Notes: a model not told the origin generated them from the sequence alone. A DNA stretch of 41,706 bases from Halobacteria archaeon HArc-gm2 (GCA_025517465.1 JAOPKE010000014.1:1-41706); one strand, 5' to 3'. Positions 14,521-23,582 are shown, numbered from the stretch's first letter. Translations and numbers: made by a program.

Positions 14521-17115
14521 ATGGCCCAGTCCGACGCCGAGTACGAGGGCGAGTACGTCGAGCACCCGCGCATCACGCCGGAGATGCTCGAGAAGCGCCG
14601 CTACCAGACCGAACTGGCCGAGGCGGCGCTGCGCGACCACACCCTCGTCTGTCTCCCGACCGGACTGGGCAAGACGACCGTGAGCCTGCGGGTGACCGCG
14701 GAGCGACTCGAAGACGCGGCCTGGAAGTCGCTCCTGCTCGCCCCGACCAAGCCGCTCGTCCAGCAACACGCCGAGTTCTACCGCGAGGCGCTGACGATTC
14801 CCGACGACGAAATCGTCGTCTTCACCGGCGACGTCCGCCCGGACTCGCGGGCCGACCTCTGGGAGGACGCCCGGGTCGTCATCGCGACGCCGCAGGTCGT
14901 CGAGAACGACCTGGTGGGCAACCGCATCTCCCTGGAAAACGTCGTCCACTGCACCTTCGACGAGTGCCACCGGGCCTCGGGCGACTACGCCTACAACTAC
15001 ATCGCCGAACGCTACCACGCCGACGCCGACGACCCGCTCGTCACCGGGATGTCCGCCTCGCCCGGCGGCGACGAGGAGGAGATTCTGGAGGTCTGTGAGA
15101 ACCTCGGGCTGAACGAGGTGACGGTGATGACCGAGGCCGACGCCGACGTCGACGAGTTCACTCACGACACCGACGTCCAGTGGGAGCGGGTCCAGCTCCC
15201 CGACGAGGTCATCGAGATCCGCGACGCGATCAACGAGGTCGTCAGGGACCGCCTGACCAAGCTGAAGGAACTGGGCGTCGCCTCCTCGACCTCGCCGGAC
15301 GTCTCCGAGCGCGACATCCAGGGGATGCAGGCGGAGCTCCGGAAGTTGATGGACAACGACCAGTCCGAGGGGTACAGCGGGATGAGCCTGCTGGCCGAGA
15401 TCCGCAAACTCCGGACCGCGGTCACCTACGTCGAGACCCAGAGCGTCGAGGCGCTGAACCGCTACTTCGACCGCCAGCGCGAGGCCGCCCGCTCGTCCGG
15501 TGCGTCGAAGGCCGACCAGCGACTCGTCAGCGAGCCGAAGGTCAAGGAGGCGATGCGGAAGGCCGACTCCTACGACGATCTGCACCCGAAGTTCCGCCAG
15601 ACGCGCATGCTGCTGGCCCAGACGCTGGGCATCGAGAACGGCGAGCGCGTCATCGTCTTCACCGAGTCCCGCGACACCGCCGAGACGCTCGTCGAGTTCC
15701 TCTCGAACCACTTCGCGGTCCAGAAGTTCGTCGGCCAGAGCGACACCGACGGCAGCGAGGGGATGACCCAGACCGAGCAACAGGAGACCCTCGACCGGTT
15801 CCGCGCCGGCGAGTTCGAGGTCCTGGTGTCGACCTCCGTCGCCGAAGAGGGTCTGGACGTCCCCGAAGTCGACCTCGTCCTGTTCTACGAACCCGTCCCG
15901 ACCGCCATCCGCTCCATCCAGCGCAAGGGGCGGACCGGGCGCCAGACGTCGGGCAAGGTCCACGTCCTGCTGGCCGAGGACACCCGCGACGAGGCGTACT
16001 TCTGGAAGTCCCGACAGGACGAGAAGCGGATGGAACGCGAGCTCCGGGAGCTGAAGTCCGCCGCCGACGAGATCAAGTCGGAACTCGTCGACGACCAGGC
16101 CGGGCTGGACGAATACGAATCCCAGAGCGATGGAGACGAGTCCGCGGCCGAAGGGAGCAGTGACGGGGCCGATGGCGGTAGTAAGGAGGGCCCTACTGAC
16201 GACGAAAATGCCACCGTTTCAGGTGGAACCGATGATGCTCCAGAACGCCCTATCGACACCCATACAGGCCGGGACGCAGACGAAGGAAAGGGGATGGCGA
16301 ACGGCGGCTCGAAGGAGGGCGACGGGCAGGCCGGCCTCGACGCGTTCGCCGGGACCGACCGGGCGGCGGAGTCGAACGCGCCGGACGTCGGTGGCGAGGC
16401 TGACGGTGCTGACGAGGCAGCGGCGGAAGGGACCTACCCCGAACCACACGCCGACGGCGAGGAGTCGGTCGAGATCGTCGCCGACCAGCGCGAACTCGAC
16501 TCGACCATCGCGCGAGACCTCTCGACGCGGGACGGGATCGAGACCAGGCTCGAGACGCTGGCCGTCGGCGACTACATCCTCTCCGACAGGGTCTCGGTCG
16601 AACGGAAGACCGTCAGCGACTTCCTCGACACGCTCACGGGCGGGGACCGCTCGATGTTCGAGCAGGTCGGCGACGCCGCCCGCAACTACGCCCGGCCGGT
16701 CGTCGTCATCGAGGGCGGGGACCTCTACGGGGCGCGCAACGTCCATCACAAGGCCATCCAGGGGGCGCTGGCCTCGCTGGCCGTCGACTTCGGCGCGAGC
16801 ATCCTCCGGACGACCGACGAGACGGAGACCGCGGACCTACTGGAGACCATCGCCCGCCGCGAGCAGGAGACCGGTGACCGGGAGGTCGACGTCCACGGCG
16901 AGAAGCAGTCCCGGACGCTCCCCGAACAACAGGAGTACGTCGTCTCCTCCGTCGCGGAGGTCGGCCCGGTCACCGCCCGGACGCTGCTCGACCACTTCGG
17001 CAGCGTCGAGGCGGTGATGACTGCCGGCGAGGACGACCTGATGGACGTCGACGGCGTCGGCGAGGTGACCGCCACGCGCATCCGCGAAGTCGTCGCTAGC
17101 GGCTACGAAAGGTAA
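14521..17115 (+). CDS. hef: Hef, XPF-family helicase/structure-specific endonuclease
   Basis: An 864-residue fusion of a superfamily-2 helicase and an XPF nuclease that acts on stalled replication forks and branched DNA. The helicase has Walker A PTGLGKTT (46-53), DECH (147-150), SASPG (178-182) and motif VI 'SIQRKGRTGR'. A long acidic, Gly/Ser-rich linker (about 535-650) follows. The ERCC4 nuclease begins at about 651 ('ADQRELDSTIARDLSTRDG') and has the ERK catalytic triplet at 694-696 within VSVERKTVSDFLDTL. A helix-hairpin-helix pair closes the protein (about 809-864). All catalytic motifs are intact. The linker contains a short stretch of lower GC (about 16165-16290). Confidence 0.96.
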   Translation: MAQSDAEYEGEYVEHPRITPEMLEKRRYQTELAEAALRDHTLVCLPTGLGKTTVSLRVTAERLEDAAWKSLLLAPTKPLVQQHAEFYREALTIPDDEIVVFTGDVRPDSRADLWEDARVVIATPQVVENDLVGNRISLENVVHCTFDECHRASGDYAYNYIAERYHADADDPLVTGMSASPGGDEEEILEVCENLGLNEVTVMTEADADVDEFTHDTDVQWERVQLPDEVIEIRDAINEVVRDRLTKLKELGVASSTSPDVSERDIQGMQAELRKLMDNDQSEGYSGMSLLAEIRKLRTAVTYVETQSVEALNRYFDRQREAARSSGASKADQRLVSEPKVKEAMRKADSYDDLHPKFRQTRMLLAQTLGIENGERVIVFTESRDTAETLVEFLSNHFAVQKFVGQSDTDGSEGMTQTEQQETLDRFRAGEFEVLVSTSVAEEGLDVPEVDLVLFYEPVPTAIRSIQRKGRTGRQTSGKVHVLLAEDTRDEAYFWKSRQDEKRMERELRELKSAADEIKSELVDDQAGLDEYESQSDGDESAAEGSSDGADGGSKEGPTDDENATVSGGTDDAPERPIDTHTGRDADEGKGMANGGSKEGDGQAGLDAFAGTDRAAESNAPDVGGEADGADEAAAEGTYPEPHADGEESVEIVADQRELDSTIARDLSTRDGIETRLETLAVGDYILSDRVSVERKTVSDFLDTLTGGDRSMFEQVGDAARNYARPVVVIEGGDLYGARNVHHKAIQGALASLAVDFGASILRTTDETETADLLETIARREQETGDREVDVHGEKQSRTLPEQQEYVVSSVAEVGPVTARTLLDHFGSVEAVMTAGEDDLMDVDGVGEVTATRIREVVASGYER

Positions 17116-17178
17116 ATTAGGCTACTGTTGTGGCAAGTTTAATGGTCGTTCAGTATAGACAAATATCGGGGGTCAGGT

Positions 17179-17736
17179 GTGAGTACACCGACGTATCAAG
17201 TGGGGGAATCGTTCGAATTCGCACTGCCGGATACAGGTGCGGGTGGAGAAACGCGTACGGCGACGGAACTGGCGGGGAGTCACGACTACGTCGTCGCCGT
17301 ACTGTTACGTGATCACTACTGTCCGCGGTCCCGCCAGCTCGTGCAGTCGCTGGCCGCTGCCTACGAGGAGCTCGCCGGCCGTTCGACGGCCGTCGTGCCC
17401 GTCCTGCCGGACTGCCCGGAACGGGCGTCTATCTGGCAGCGGCGATACGACCTGCCGTTCGGCCTGCTCACCGATCCGAAATCGGTGGCAGACGACGGCA
17501 ACGCGTTCGACGCGTTCGAGCCGTTCCAGCGGCTCCTCCCGGAGTGTCCCGGGTCGGTGCTGTTCGAGTCCGACGGCGACCAGCTCCGGTTCGCCCGGAC
17601 GGTCCAGACCGACAGGGCGAGCGACGCGTCCGCGGTGGACGCCGTGCTCGCGGCCATCGACGACCACGCGACCGACAGCGTCGTCGACCCGGTCGGCACC
17701 GGTCCGGACGCGGAAGCGGCCGGCGACGGTTTCTGA
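17179..17736 (+). CDS. Redoxin (peroxiredoxin-like) domain protein
   Basis: A 185-residue thioredoxin-fold protein. The opening 'YQVGESFEFALPDTGAGGET' and the segment 'VVAVLLRDHYCPRSRQLVQS' place it among AhpC/TSA-like redoxins, with Cys48 as the likely reactive thiol. There is no CxxC pair, and the residue four after Cys is not a second Cys, so any resolving thiol must come from elsewhere. The C-terminal 50 residues are acidic and variable. The GTG at 17179 has a TATA-like TATAGAC about 25 nt upstream. It may reduce peroxides, but the substrate is not defined by sequence. Confidence 0.7.
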   Translation: MSTPTYQVGESFEFALPDTGAGGETRTATELAGSHDYVVAVLLRDHYCPRSRQLVQSLAAAYEELAGRSTAVVPVLPDCPERASIWQRRYDLPFGLLTDPKSVADDGNAFDAFEPFQRLLPECPGSVLFESDGDQLRFARTVQTDRASDASAVDAVLAAIDDHATDSVVDPVGTGPDAEAAGDGF

Positions 17737-17803
17737 AGCCGGTGACGACGCCGACCGACCGCGGTCCCGGACCGCCGTCGGTGCGTCGGCTCCGTTCGAA
17801 TCG

Positions 17804-18583
17804 CTAGTACCCAGTCGCCTCGAGCGTCTCGGCCGCCTCGCGCGCGGTTTCGAGGTGCTCGCGGGTCTGGCGTGGCGTCTCCGCCGCCGCCGCGAGCCGC
17901 GCGTGGCGCTCGACGGTCTGGGCGAGGACGACCTGTGCCTGGCCGAGGTGCTGACCGACGGCGTCGCTCGACGGCGTCCCGGTCGGTTCGTCCACGCCGA
18001 CGTCGACCGACTGCGACCCCGGCCTCGACGGCCCCTGGTCGGTGTTCGCTGACGCCGAGGGGGCGGCCGACGGGACCTGCTGGACGGTCTCGTCAGCGCC
18101 GCGGTCCTGACCGGGAGCCTCCTGCGGTTCGTCTGCAGACTGATCCGCGATGGCCTCGCGCGCCTGATCCGCGGCCGACCGGTCGGCTCCCGGCCGGTTC
18201 GATTCGGTCGTCTCGTCGCTCCCGAACTGGACGGTGGCGTCGTCACTCGGACTGGTCACCTCGATGTTGTCGGGTCGGGCCTCGCCGTTCGCCGCGGGAC
18301 GGTCGCCCGATTCGGCCGTCTCCGCAGCGCCCTCCTCGGCAGCCTCCTCGCCCGCGGACCCACCGCCGTCGCCACGGTCGACCGGCTTCTGGCAGGTCGG
18401 ACAGAACTCCTGGCCGTCGTAGCGGAAGATCGGGTCGCCGCAGTCCCCGCAGTGGGCGTTGGTCATCGTCGCGCCCTTCAGGAGGAGTTCGCTCATCTGT
18501 TCGGTCGTCTTCCGCCGCTCCTCGTCCTGCTCGTACTTCTCGCGTAACTTCTCGCGTTCGGCTTCCTTGTCGAAGTCGCTCAT
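17804..18583 (-). CDS. Zinc-ribbon protein of the Sjogren/scleroderma autoantigen-1 type
   Basis: A 259-residue protein. Residues 1-40 form a charged helix (DKEAEREKLREKYEQDEERR), followed by a compact zinc ribbon with Cys45, Cys48, Cys61 and Cys64 (HCGDCGDPIFRYDGQEFCPT), the hallmark of this archaeal family. Residues 70-200 are acidic and probably disordered; the last 50 residues form an Ala/Glu/Arg-rich helix. The biochemical role is unknown; nucleic-acid or protein binding is suggested only by the ribbon. It is divergent from the small membrane protein gene at 18659. Confidence 0.8.
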   Translation of the reverse strand: MSDFDKEAEREKLREKYEQDEERRKTTEQMSELLLKGATMTNAHCGDCGDPIFRYDGQEFCPTCQKPVDRGDGGGSAGEEAAEEGAAETAESGDRPAANGEARPDNIEVTSPSDDATVQFGSDETTESNRPGADRSAADQAREAIADQSADEPQEAPGQDRGADETVQQVPSAAPSASANTDQGPSRPGSQSVDVGVDEPTGTPSSDAVGQHLGQAQVVLAQTVERHARLAAAAETPRQTREHLETAREAAETLEATGY

Positions 18584-18658
18584 ACGGAACGTGTGGCCGC
18601 GCGGGAGAAAAGGGTTTGCGGGAGAAGGTTCATCGGCCCGTTCGCCGTAGGACCGATC

Positions 18659-18904
18659 ATGTCACTCGTCGGTGCCGTCATCGTCTTCCTCGTCGGCTAC
18701 GTCTCCGGGCGGGTCACCCTGTGGCTCGCCGGCCTCGCTGCAGTCGTCGCGCTCGTCCTCGCAGTCCTCGGACTGGCCGCCCCGGCGGCCGTGACGAACG
18801 TCGTCGACGGCGTCCTCGCGGCCTACTACGTCGGGAACGAACTGCTCTTCCTCTCCGGGTTCCTGTTCGGCGTCGCCCACGACCAGTACGAAGGCGAAGA
18901 GTAG
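18659..18904 (+). CDS. Small membrane protein
   Basis: An 81-residue protein with two or three hydrophobic segments (about 3-16, 21-45 and 58-71) and an acidic C-terminus (DQYEGEE). No family recognised. The ATG at 18659 starts directly with a hydrophobic helix; longer in-frame versions would add a basic segment that overlaps the promoter of the divergent gene. It ends about 110 bp before mdh on the same strand. Confidence 0.6.
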   Translation: MSLVGAVIVFLVGYVSGRVTLWLAGLAAVVALVLAVLGLAAPAAVTNVVDGVLAAYYVGNELLFLSGFLFGVAHDQYEGEE

Positions 18905-19013
18905 GGCAGCTGGTCGCGACCCACTCGCGGACGGAGCGAACCCCGCCAGCGGCCGTGCGAGGTGGTGACACTCCGACAGCCTTTTCGTCCGTCCGGGCGC
19001 CATGTGACACGTT

Positions 19014-19931
19014 ATGACGAAGGTAACAGTCGTCGGCGCGGCGGGAACCGTCGGTGCCGCCGCGGGGTACAACATCGCCCTGCGCGACATCGCGGACGAA
19101 CTCGTCTACGTCGACATCCCGGACCAGGAGGACGTGACCGTCGGACAGGCCGCGGACGCCAACCACGGGGTCGCCTACGACTCCAACACGACGGTCAGGC
19201 AGGGCACCTACGAGGACACCGCCGGCTCCGACGTCGTGGTCATCACGGCTGGCATCCCGCGCCAGCCCGGCCAGACCCGCATCGACCTGGCGGGCGACAA
19301 CGCCCCCATCATGGACGACATCGGTTCGTCCATCGCCGAGCACAACGACGGCGACTACGTCACCATCACCACGTCGAACCCCGTCGACCTGCTCAACCGC
19401 CACCTCTACGAGACGGGCGACCGCTCGCGCGAGCAGGTCATCGGCTTCGGCGGCCGTCTGGACTCGGCCCGCTTCCGCTACGTCCTCTCCGAACGCTTCG
19501 ACGTCCCCGTGCAGAACGTCGAGGCGACCATCCTCGGCGAGCACGGCGACGCCCAGGTCCCCGTCTTCTCGAAGGTCCGTATCGACGGCGCCGACCCCGA
19601 GTTCGACCAGGACGAGCGCGAGGAGATCCTCGAGGACCTCCAGGAGTCGGCGATGAACGTCATCGAGCGCAAGGGCGCCACCGAGTGGGGCCCCGCGACC
19701 GGCGTCGCCCACATGGTCGAGGCCGTCGTCCGCGACACGGGCGAGGTGCTCCCGGGTTCGGTCGTCCTCGACGGCGAGTACGGCCACGAGGACACCGCCT
19801 TCGGCGTCCCCGTCAAGCTCGGCTCGAACGGCGTCGAGGAAGTCGTCGACTGGGAACTCGACGACTACGAGGAGGAGCTGATGTCCGAGGCGGCCGACAA
19901 GCTCGCCGAACAGTACGAGAAGATCAGCTGA
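19014..19931 (+). CDS. mdh: Malate dehydrogenase, LDH-like halophilic type
   Basis: Interconverts malate and oxaloacetate with NAD in the citric acid cycle. The 305 residues have the Rossmann signature [11 protein letters not shown] (8-18), the active-site loop IPRQPGQTR (81-89) with the arginine typical of malate rather than lactate specificity, the SNPVD segment (121-125) and the catalytic histidine in GEHGD (175-179). Glutamate and aspartate are abundant, as in the well-studied Haloarcula marismortui enzyme, a salt-dependent tetramer. The ATG at 19014 is preceded by an AT-poor region with only a weak TATA candidate. Confidence 0.96.
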   Translation: MTKVTVVGAAGTVGAAAGYNIALRDIADELVYVDIPDQEDVTVGQAADANHGVAYDSNTTVRQGTYEDTAGSDVVVITAGIPRQPGQTRIDLAGDNAPIMDDIGSSIAEHNDGDYVTITTSNPVDLLNRHLYETGDRSREQVIGFGGRLDSARFRYVLSERFDVPVQNVEATILGEHGDAQVPVFSKVRIDGADPEFDQDEREEILEDLQESAMNVIERKGATEWGPATGVAHMVEAVVRDTGEVLPGSVVLDGEYGHEDTAFGVPVKLGSNGVEEVVDWELDDYEEELMSEAADKLAEQYEKIS

Positions 19932-19984
19932 CTACGTTGCGAGGGCGTCGATCGGTCGTCGCACGAACGGCCGAGCCGTCGATT

Positions 19985-20437
19985 TTATCTGAACGACTGG
20001 ACGTCGTATCGTCGCGCGATCGCTTCGCCGGCGCGCCACAGCACACCGAGCGCCAGCGCACCGACTCCGAGAGCCAGTGACCCCATAGTACCGTAGTACG
20101 GAATTCGAGCGGAGTCCAGGCCCATCACCAGGCTGACGACTGGAACGGCGACGATCCCGAGCGTACCGACCGTCGATGTGAGAAAGCAGTACCGCTGTCC
20201 CCGAGAGAACGCGATACCCCATCGCTCACCGGCCGGAATACGCAAACCGACACCGGTGACGAGCAAGCCGAGCCAGCCGAGGAGGGCGGCGAGCGCGACT
20301 GCGAACCCGGCCGTGTGACTCTCCGGACCCGAATCGATCCCGACGAGCCAGAACAGGCCGACGGCGACGACGAGCGCGACGACCCCGAATCCCGCCACCG
20401 TAAGCTGGGCCCCGCTACTTGCCTCTCTCGCGTCCAT
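19985..20437 (-). CDS. Hypothetical four-helix membrane protein
   Basis: A 150-residue protein with four hydrophobic segments (about 14-35, 43-66, 83-105 and 115-135) and a basic C-terminus ending in RRYDVQSFR. No family recognised. It is transcribed towards mdh on the opposite strand, with the genes ending about 50 bp apart. Some codons are less GC-biased than in the neighbouring enzymes. Confidence 0.65.
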   Translation of the reverse strand: MDAREASSGAQLTVAGFGVVALVVAVGLFWLVGIDSGPESHTAGFAVALAALLGWLGLLVTGVGLRIPAGERWGIAFSRGQRYCFLTSTVGTLGIVAVPVVSLVMGLDSARIPYYGTMGSLALGVGALALGVLWRAGEAIARRYDVQSFR

Positions 20438-20547
20438 AATTCGTGACTAACCGGCGATGTAACAATCCTTCCGGTGCGGAGGCAACGTTCGAAAAACCGC
20501 CTAATCGGCGGCAATAGCCAACGCGAACCGGCAGCCGAGCCTCCGGA

Positions 20548-20667
20548 TCAGCCAGCGCCGTCGTCGGAGACCAGCCGATCCGCGTCGTCGCGGTCCAGCA
20601 GGTCGTCGGCGAGGTCGTCACCGAGGAGCGCGGCCCACTCTTCGAGATGTCGAGGCTCTCGGTGCAT
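20548..20667 (-). CDS. Small acidic protein
   Basis: A 39-residue product beginning MHREPRHLEEWAALLGDD and ending in SDDGAG; about a third of its residues are Asp or Glu. The sequence CACAACCACC precedes the ATG at 20667, and a good TATA box (TTATATT on the minus strand, 20693-20701) lies about 25 nt upstream. Composition and promoter support a real microprotein; the function is unknown. The start region resembles the inverted-repeat ends at 11296 and 30238 (ACAACCACC), possibly by chance. Confidence 0.5.
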   Translation of the reverse strand: MHREPRHLEEWAALLGDDLADDLLDRDDADRLVSDDGAG

Positions 20668-20691
20668 GGTGGTTGTGTCGAACGACTGGAT

Positions 20692-20702
20692 CGAATATAA
20701 CG
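20692..20702 (-). promoter_or_regulatory. TATA box of the 39-residue gene
   Basis: CGTTATATTCG on the minus strand, about 25 nt before the ATG at 20667. Confidence 0.55.
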
Positions 20703-20745
20703 ATTGTGCCCGCAGCGGAAGGCCGGCGGGCGAGATGACGACCCG

Positions 20746-21168
20746 TTAGCGATCAGTCACCGTCGGATACGTTCCCGTTACGGCCCGGAGTACGTACTCG
20801 GCGACGCCGAGAGCAGTCGTCGCCCCGAGTGCGAGCAACAGCGCGAAGAGATTCCCCACGTACGGGCTCCCAAGCGAGGACGACTGCGGTTGGAGTATCT
20901 CGAACGAGAGGGCCGCGAGGACGACGATGGGTGTCACGAGTCGATACTCCGCCCACGCGTACGCGACGAGGCTCGCAATTTGGGTCGAGAGAACGATTAC
21001 CAAGAGATACACGACACTCGTCCCGACTGGCGATTCCGTGAACGACGCTACCGGGTCCTGGATCGCCTGCGTCGTCAGCACGATGCCAGCGACTGCCCCA
21101 TAGAGGACTCCGAAACGGAGCGCCGGCCGCGTACTATCGGAGTCGATCCGTGAGAGATGGAGGGTCAC
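20746..21168 (-). CDS. Hypothetical membrane protein, YRLVTP-type
   Basis: A 140-residue membrane protein with about four hydrophobic segments. The GTG at 21168 (VTLHLSRIDSD) is preferred over an ATG 90 nt upstream because an AT-rich TATA-like TTTTTTATT sits about 27 nt before it and the extra residues are basic. The segment 'AWAEYRLVTPIVV' matches 'LVRYRLVTPTIWS' in the next gene on the same strand, so the two are probably distant paralogues. No function is known. Confidence 0.6.
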   Translation of the reverse strand: MTLHLSRIDSDSTRPALRFGVLYGAVAGIVLTTQAIQDPVASFTESPVGTSVVYLLVIVLSTQIASLVAYAWAEYRLVTPIVVLAALSFEILQPQSSSLGSPYVGNLFALLLALGATTALGVAEYVLRAVTGTYPTVTDR

Positions 21169-21312
21169 TACGGATTCCGTTTCACAAGTGACTCGAATAA
21201 AAAATTGGCGTCGGCGGCGCACACGAAACGCTGGCGTCGAATCATCAGTCCAGGCCACTCAGATGGTTGTGACTCGGACCACGCTGGAACGGCCAAACTT
21301 CCGGTGGCGTCG

Positions 21313-21717
21313 TTAGATGAGTGGGTCGTTAGAAATAACCGGGAGTTCGTGGCGAGCGAGCAATTCTATGGCTGCGAGCGCTCCTGTCACACCGAGCGCG
21401 ATGAACTGTACGGGTGGGAACATGTAGAAGCCGGCAAAGGGTTCCATGCTGTGCTGGTCGACGAGCGCGTATCGGGTCAATATCGCACTCCAGATCGTCG
21501 GAGTAACGAGCCGATATCGCACCAGCAAGTACGCCGGTACTGCGCCCATCGCGAACAGGCCTACTCTGAGTACGACCGCGAGAACCGCGGTCAGAACGCC
21601 ATCGAGTTCGAACGTCGCAGCGCTGAGCAAGACGTACCTCGCAACGTGCAGAGCGACTACGTTGGCGAGACCTGCGAATAGTGAAATAACTACGTACCTG
21701 TCGAATTTTATACCCAT
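21313..21717 (-). CDS. Hypothetical membrane protein, YRLVTP-type paralogue
   Basis: A 134-residue protein with about four hydrophobic segments (about 7-32, 40-67, 75-88 and 97-120). It shares the YRLVTP motif and overall helix layout with the neighbouring 140-residue protein. It lies downstream of the oapABC/arvABC operon on the same strand with a 62-bp gap and might be read through from it. Codon use is less GC-rich than in the operon. Function unknown. Confidence 0.65.
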   Translation of the reverse strand: MGIKFDRYVVISLFAGLANVVALHVARYVLLSAATFELDGVLTAVLAVVLRVGLFAMGAVPAYLLVRYRLVTPTIWSAILTRYALVDQHSMEPFAGFYMFPPVQFIALGVTGALAAIELLARHELPVISNDPLI

Positions 21718-21779
21718 CTTCCACGATACAACCAGAGACCGGCTGAAAGGAAGTTCGATACCGGTAAATCAGGACGGAC

Positions 21780-22544
21780 TCAGTCCCGGAAGTTCTCGGG
21801 GACCTGAATCGAGTAGCGGCCGTCTTCCTGGAGCGCGACGATGTACTCCTCGCGGTCGTACAGCTCCATCAGGTTGAGCTCGTACTGGCCGGGGCTGAGC
21901 ACCTTGATGCTCTCGAACTGGTCGTTCAGTTCGGCCCGCAGCTCTTCGAGGTCGGGACGGTCGCGGGATTCGGACGACTTTTCGTCCGACGTTTCTTCGG
22001 CCATCGACCGACTGTCGGCCGCGGTGGCCTGGCCGGCCTGGCCGGCGGGCACCGACGCCTCGGCCGCGGATTCGCGCTCGGTGGTCGTCGAGGCCGCAGC
22101 GCCATCGTCGGATTCGTCGTCGGTCCGGACGGGCTGGAACCGGTGTTCCGTGTCGCCGGTGGTCCCGGAGGGGAGTTCGTCGGGCGAGACGATGTCGCTC
22201 CGGGCGCTGGCCTGGGCGGTGTCCTCTTGCGTAGTCGGAACGCCGTCGTCCCCGCCGAGAGGGCCCGAGTCGGGCGCGCCCACCGACGGTTCCTCGTCGT
22301 CGGAGCCGCTCATCAGGTCGCGGACAGTCGCGGCGGTCTTGCCGACCGTGCGTGCGACGGAAGAGGAACCCGCCGGGTCCGGTGGATCCGTGGGCTCCGG
22401 TGGTTCAGCGGTCGTGTCGACGGATGCCTCGGACCCGGCGGGTTTGAACTGGAACTTGTTGCCGCCGCAGTTCGGACAGCCCGAGAGCATCTCCTTGGAC
22501 CCGTCGTCGAACACGCGCGAACAGTCCGTACACTGGTGTGGCAT
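21780..22544 (-). CDS. oapC: OapC/ArvC zinc-ribbon protein
   Basis: A 254-residue protein: an N-terminal rubredoxin-like zinc ribbon (CTDC at 5-8, CPNC at 23-26), a long acidic disordered middle (about 45-195), and a folded C-terminal domain (about 200-254; 'LSPGQYELNLMELYDREEYI'). It is the third gene of the origin-linked operon. These proteins were named origin-associated proteins from conserved linkage to oriC1; more recent work on Haloferax links the GTPase and partners to extracellular vesicle formation (Arv). The start overlaps the oapB stop by one base, showing tight coupling. Confidence 0.88.
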   Translation of the reverse strand: MPHQCTDCSRVFDDGSKEMLSGCPNCGGNKFQFKPAGSEASVDTTAEPPEPTDPPDPAGSSSVARTVGKTAATVRDLMSGSDDEEPSVGAPDSGPLGGDDGVPTTQEDTAQASARSDIVSPDELPSGTTGDTEHRFQPVRTDDESDDGAAASTTTERESAAEASVPAGQAGQATAADSRSMAEETSDEKSSESRDRPDLEELRAELNDQFESIKVLSPGQYELNLMELYDREEYIVALQEDGRYSIQVPENFRD

Positions 22545-22927
22545 TATTTCCGGGAGACGAGCGCGCTGATGAGGGTTTCGTCCTTGTGCAACGTCTCGAT
22601 CTGGTTGGCCGGGCCGATGACGGTGAGCTTCTTCGTGGACTCGTCGTTACCCATCAGTCGCTCGAAGATGCCGCTCTTCGAGGAGCTGGACTTGGGGTAG
22701 GTCTCGATCTCGATGCCGTTGAACTCGTCGGGGCTGATCTCCGTCATCGTCACCTCGATGAGCCGGGACTCCTCGTCGGGGGAGAGGCCCTCCTCGAGGA
22801 CGACGATGTTGCCGTCGCGGACGCCGTCGAGGATCATCCGGATCTTCTCCATGGACGTCAGTCCGTCCATGCGTTCGCCGCTGATGAGGTCGATCTGGAC
22901 GCCCTCTTTTGATTTCATTTCTGCCAT
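22544..22927 (-). CDS. oapB: OapB/ArvB, DUF2073 protein
   Basis: A 127-residue soluble protein of the archaeal DUF2073 family. Conserved features include 'KEGVQIDLISGERMDG', 'KIRMILDGVRDGNIVVLEEG' and 'EFNGIEIETYP'. It lies between the GTPase (3-nt gap) and the zinc-ribbon gene (one-base overlap), so the three are almost certainly one transcript. The usual interpretation is a GTPase partner, but the sequence alone does not show a catalytic site. Confidence 0.92.
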   Translation of the reverse strand: MAEMKSKEGVQIDLISGERMDGLTSMEKIRMILDGVRDGNIVVLEEGLSPDEESRLIEVTMTEISPDEFNGIEIETYPKSSSSKSGIFERLMGNDESTKKLTVIGPANQIETLHKDETLISALVSRK

Positions 22928-22930
22928 GTG

Positions 22931-23575
22931 CTATCCTCCGAAGTACTCCGCGATCTTGTCGTAGACCTCGTCCATGTTGTCGCCCTCCAGCGCCGAGAGC
23001 GGAATCGTCTCGTGCTGTGGGAACGCGTTCGAGATGCGCTGGACGCTGGAGTCTTCGAGGTCCGTCTTGTTCGCGAGAATCAGGACCGGGAGGTCCTGGC
23101 TCTCGATGATACCGATGAGCATCGTGTTTACCTGCGTGAACGGATCGGTCGAGGAGTCGAGCACGTAGATGACGCCGTCGACGTCCTCGCGGAGCCAGTG
23201 CATCGCCTCGGCGACGCCCTCGGTGGCCTCGCGGGAGCGACGCACGGCGTCGTCTTTCTCCATATCGTGGTCGAGGAACTCCTCGTAGTCGACCTTCGTC
23301 GTCACGCCGGGCGTGTCGACGATGTCGATGGTGACGGTCTTGCCGTCCCGTTCGATTTCCACGTCCTCCTTCCGGCGGGCGCGCCGGGTCTCGTGGGGAA
23401 CGTGGCTCTCCGGACCGACGGCGTCGCCGGTCCAGTCGCGAGCGATGCGATTGGCCAGGGTCGTTTTCCCAGCGTTCGGCGGGCCGTAGATGCCGATGCG
23501 CTTGGGGTCCTCTTCCGAGAACAGGCTCGATGCAGCCCGTGATATACTGTCTCTGAGGTTTGTTAGCAGTCCCAT
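22931..23575 (-). CDS. oapA: OapA/ArvA Era-like small GTPase
   Basis: A 214-residue GTP-binding protein. G1 is GPPNAGKTT (31-39), G3 DTPG (87-90), G4 NKTD (169-172) and G5 SAL (194-196). The first ~20 residues (MGLLTNLRDSISRAASSLFS) form an amphipathic helix suited to membrane association. In haloarchaea this GTPase is encoded next to oriC1 and, from published Haloferax work as I recall it, is needed for extracellular vesicle formation. It heads the operon. GGAGG seven nt before the ATG is a good ribosome-binding site, unusual among the leaderless genes here. Confidence 0.93.
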   Translation of the reverse strand: MGLLTNLRDSISRAASSLFSEEDPKRIGIYGPPNAGKTTLANRIARDWTGDAVGPESHVPHETRRARRKEDVEIERDGKTVTIDIVDTPGVTTKVDYEEFLDHDMEKDDAVRRSREATEGVAEAMHWLREDVDGVIYVLDSSTDPFTQVNTMLIGIIESQDLPVLILANKTDLEDSSVQRISNAFPQHETIPLSALEGDNMDEVYDKIAEYFGG

Positions 23576-23582
23576 CCTCTAT

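Noticed and set aside
17795-17812. tRNA-like TTCGAATC motif
   Set aside because: No acceptor, D or anticodon stem can be drawn around it, and it lies at the 3' side of a coding region. No tRNA or rRNA gene was found in the window.
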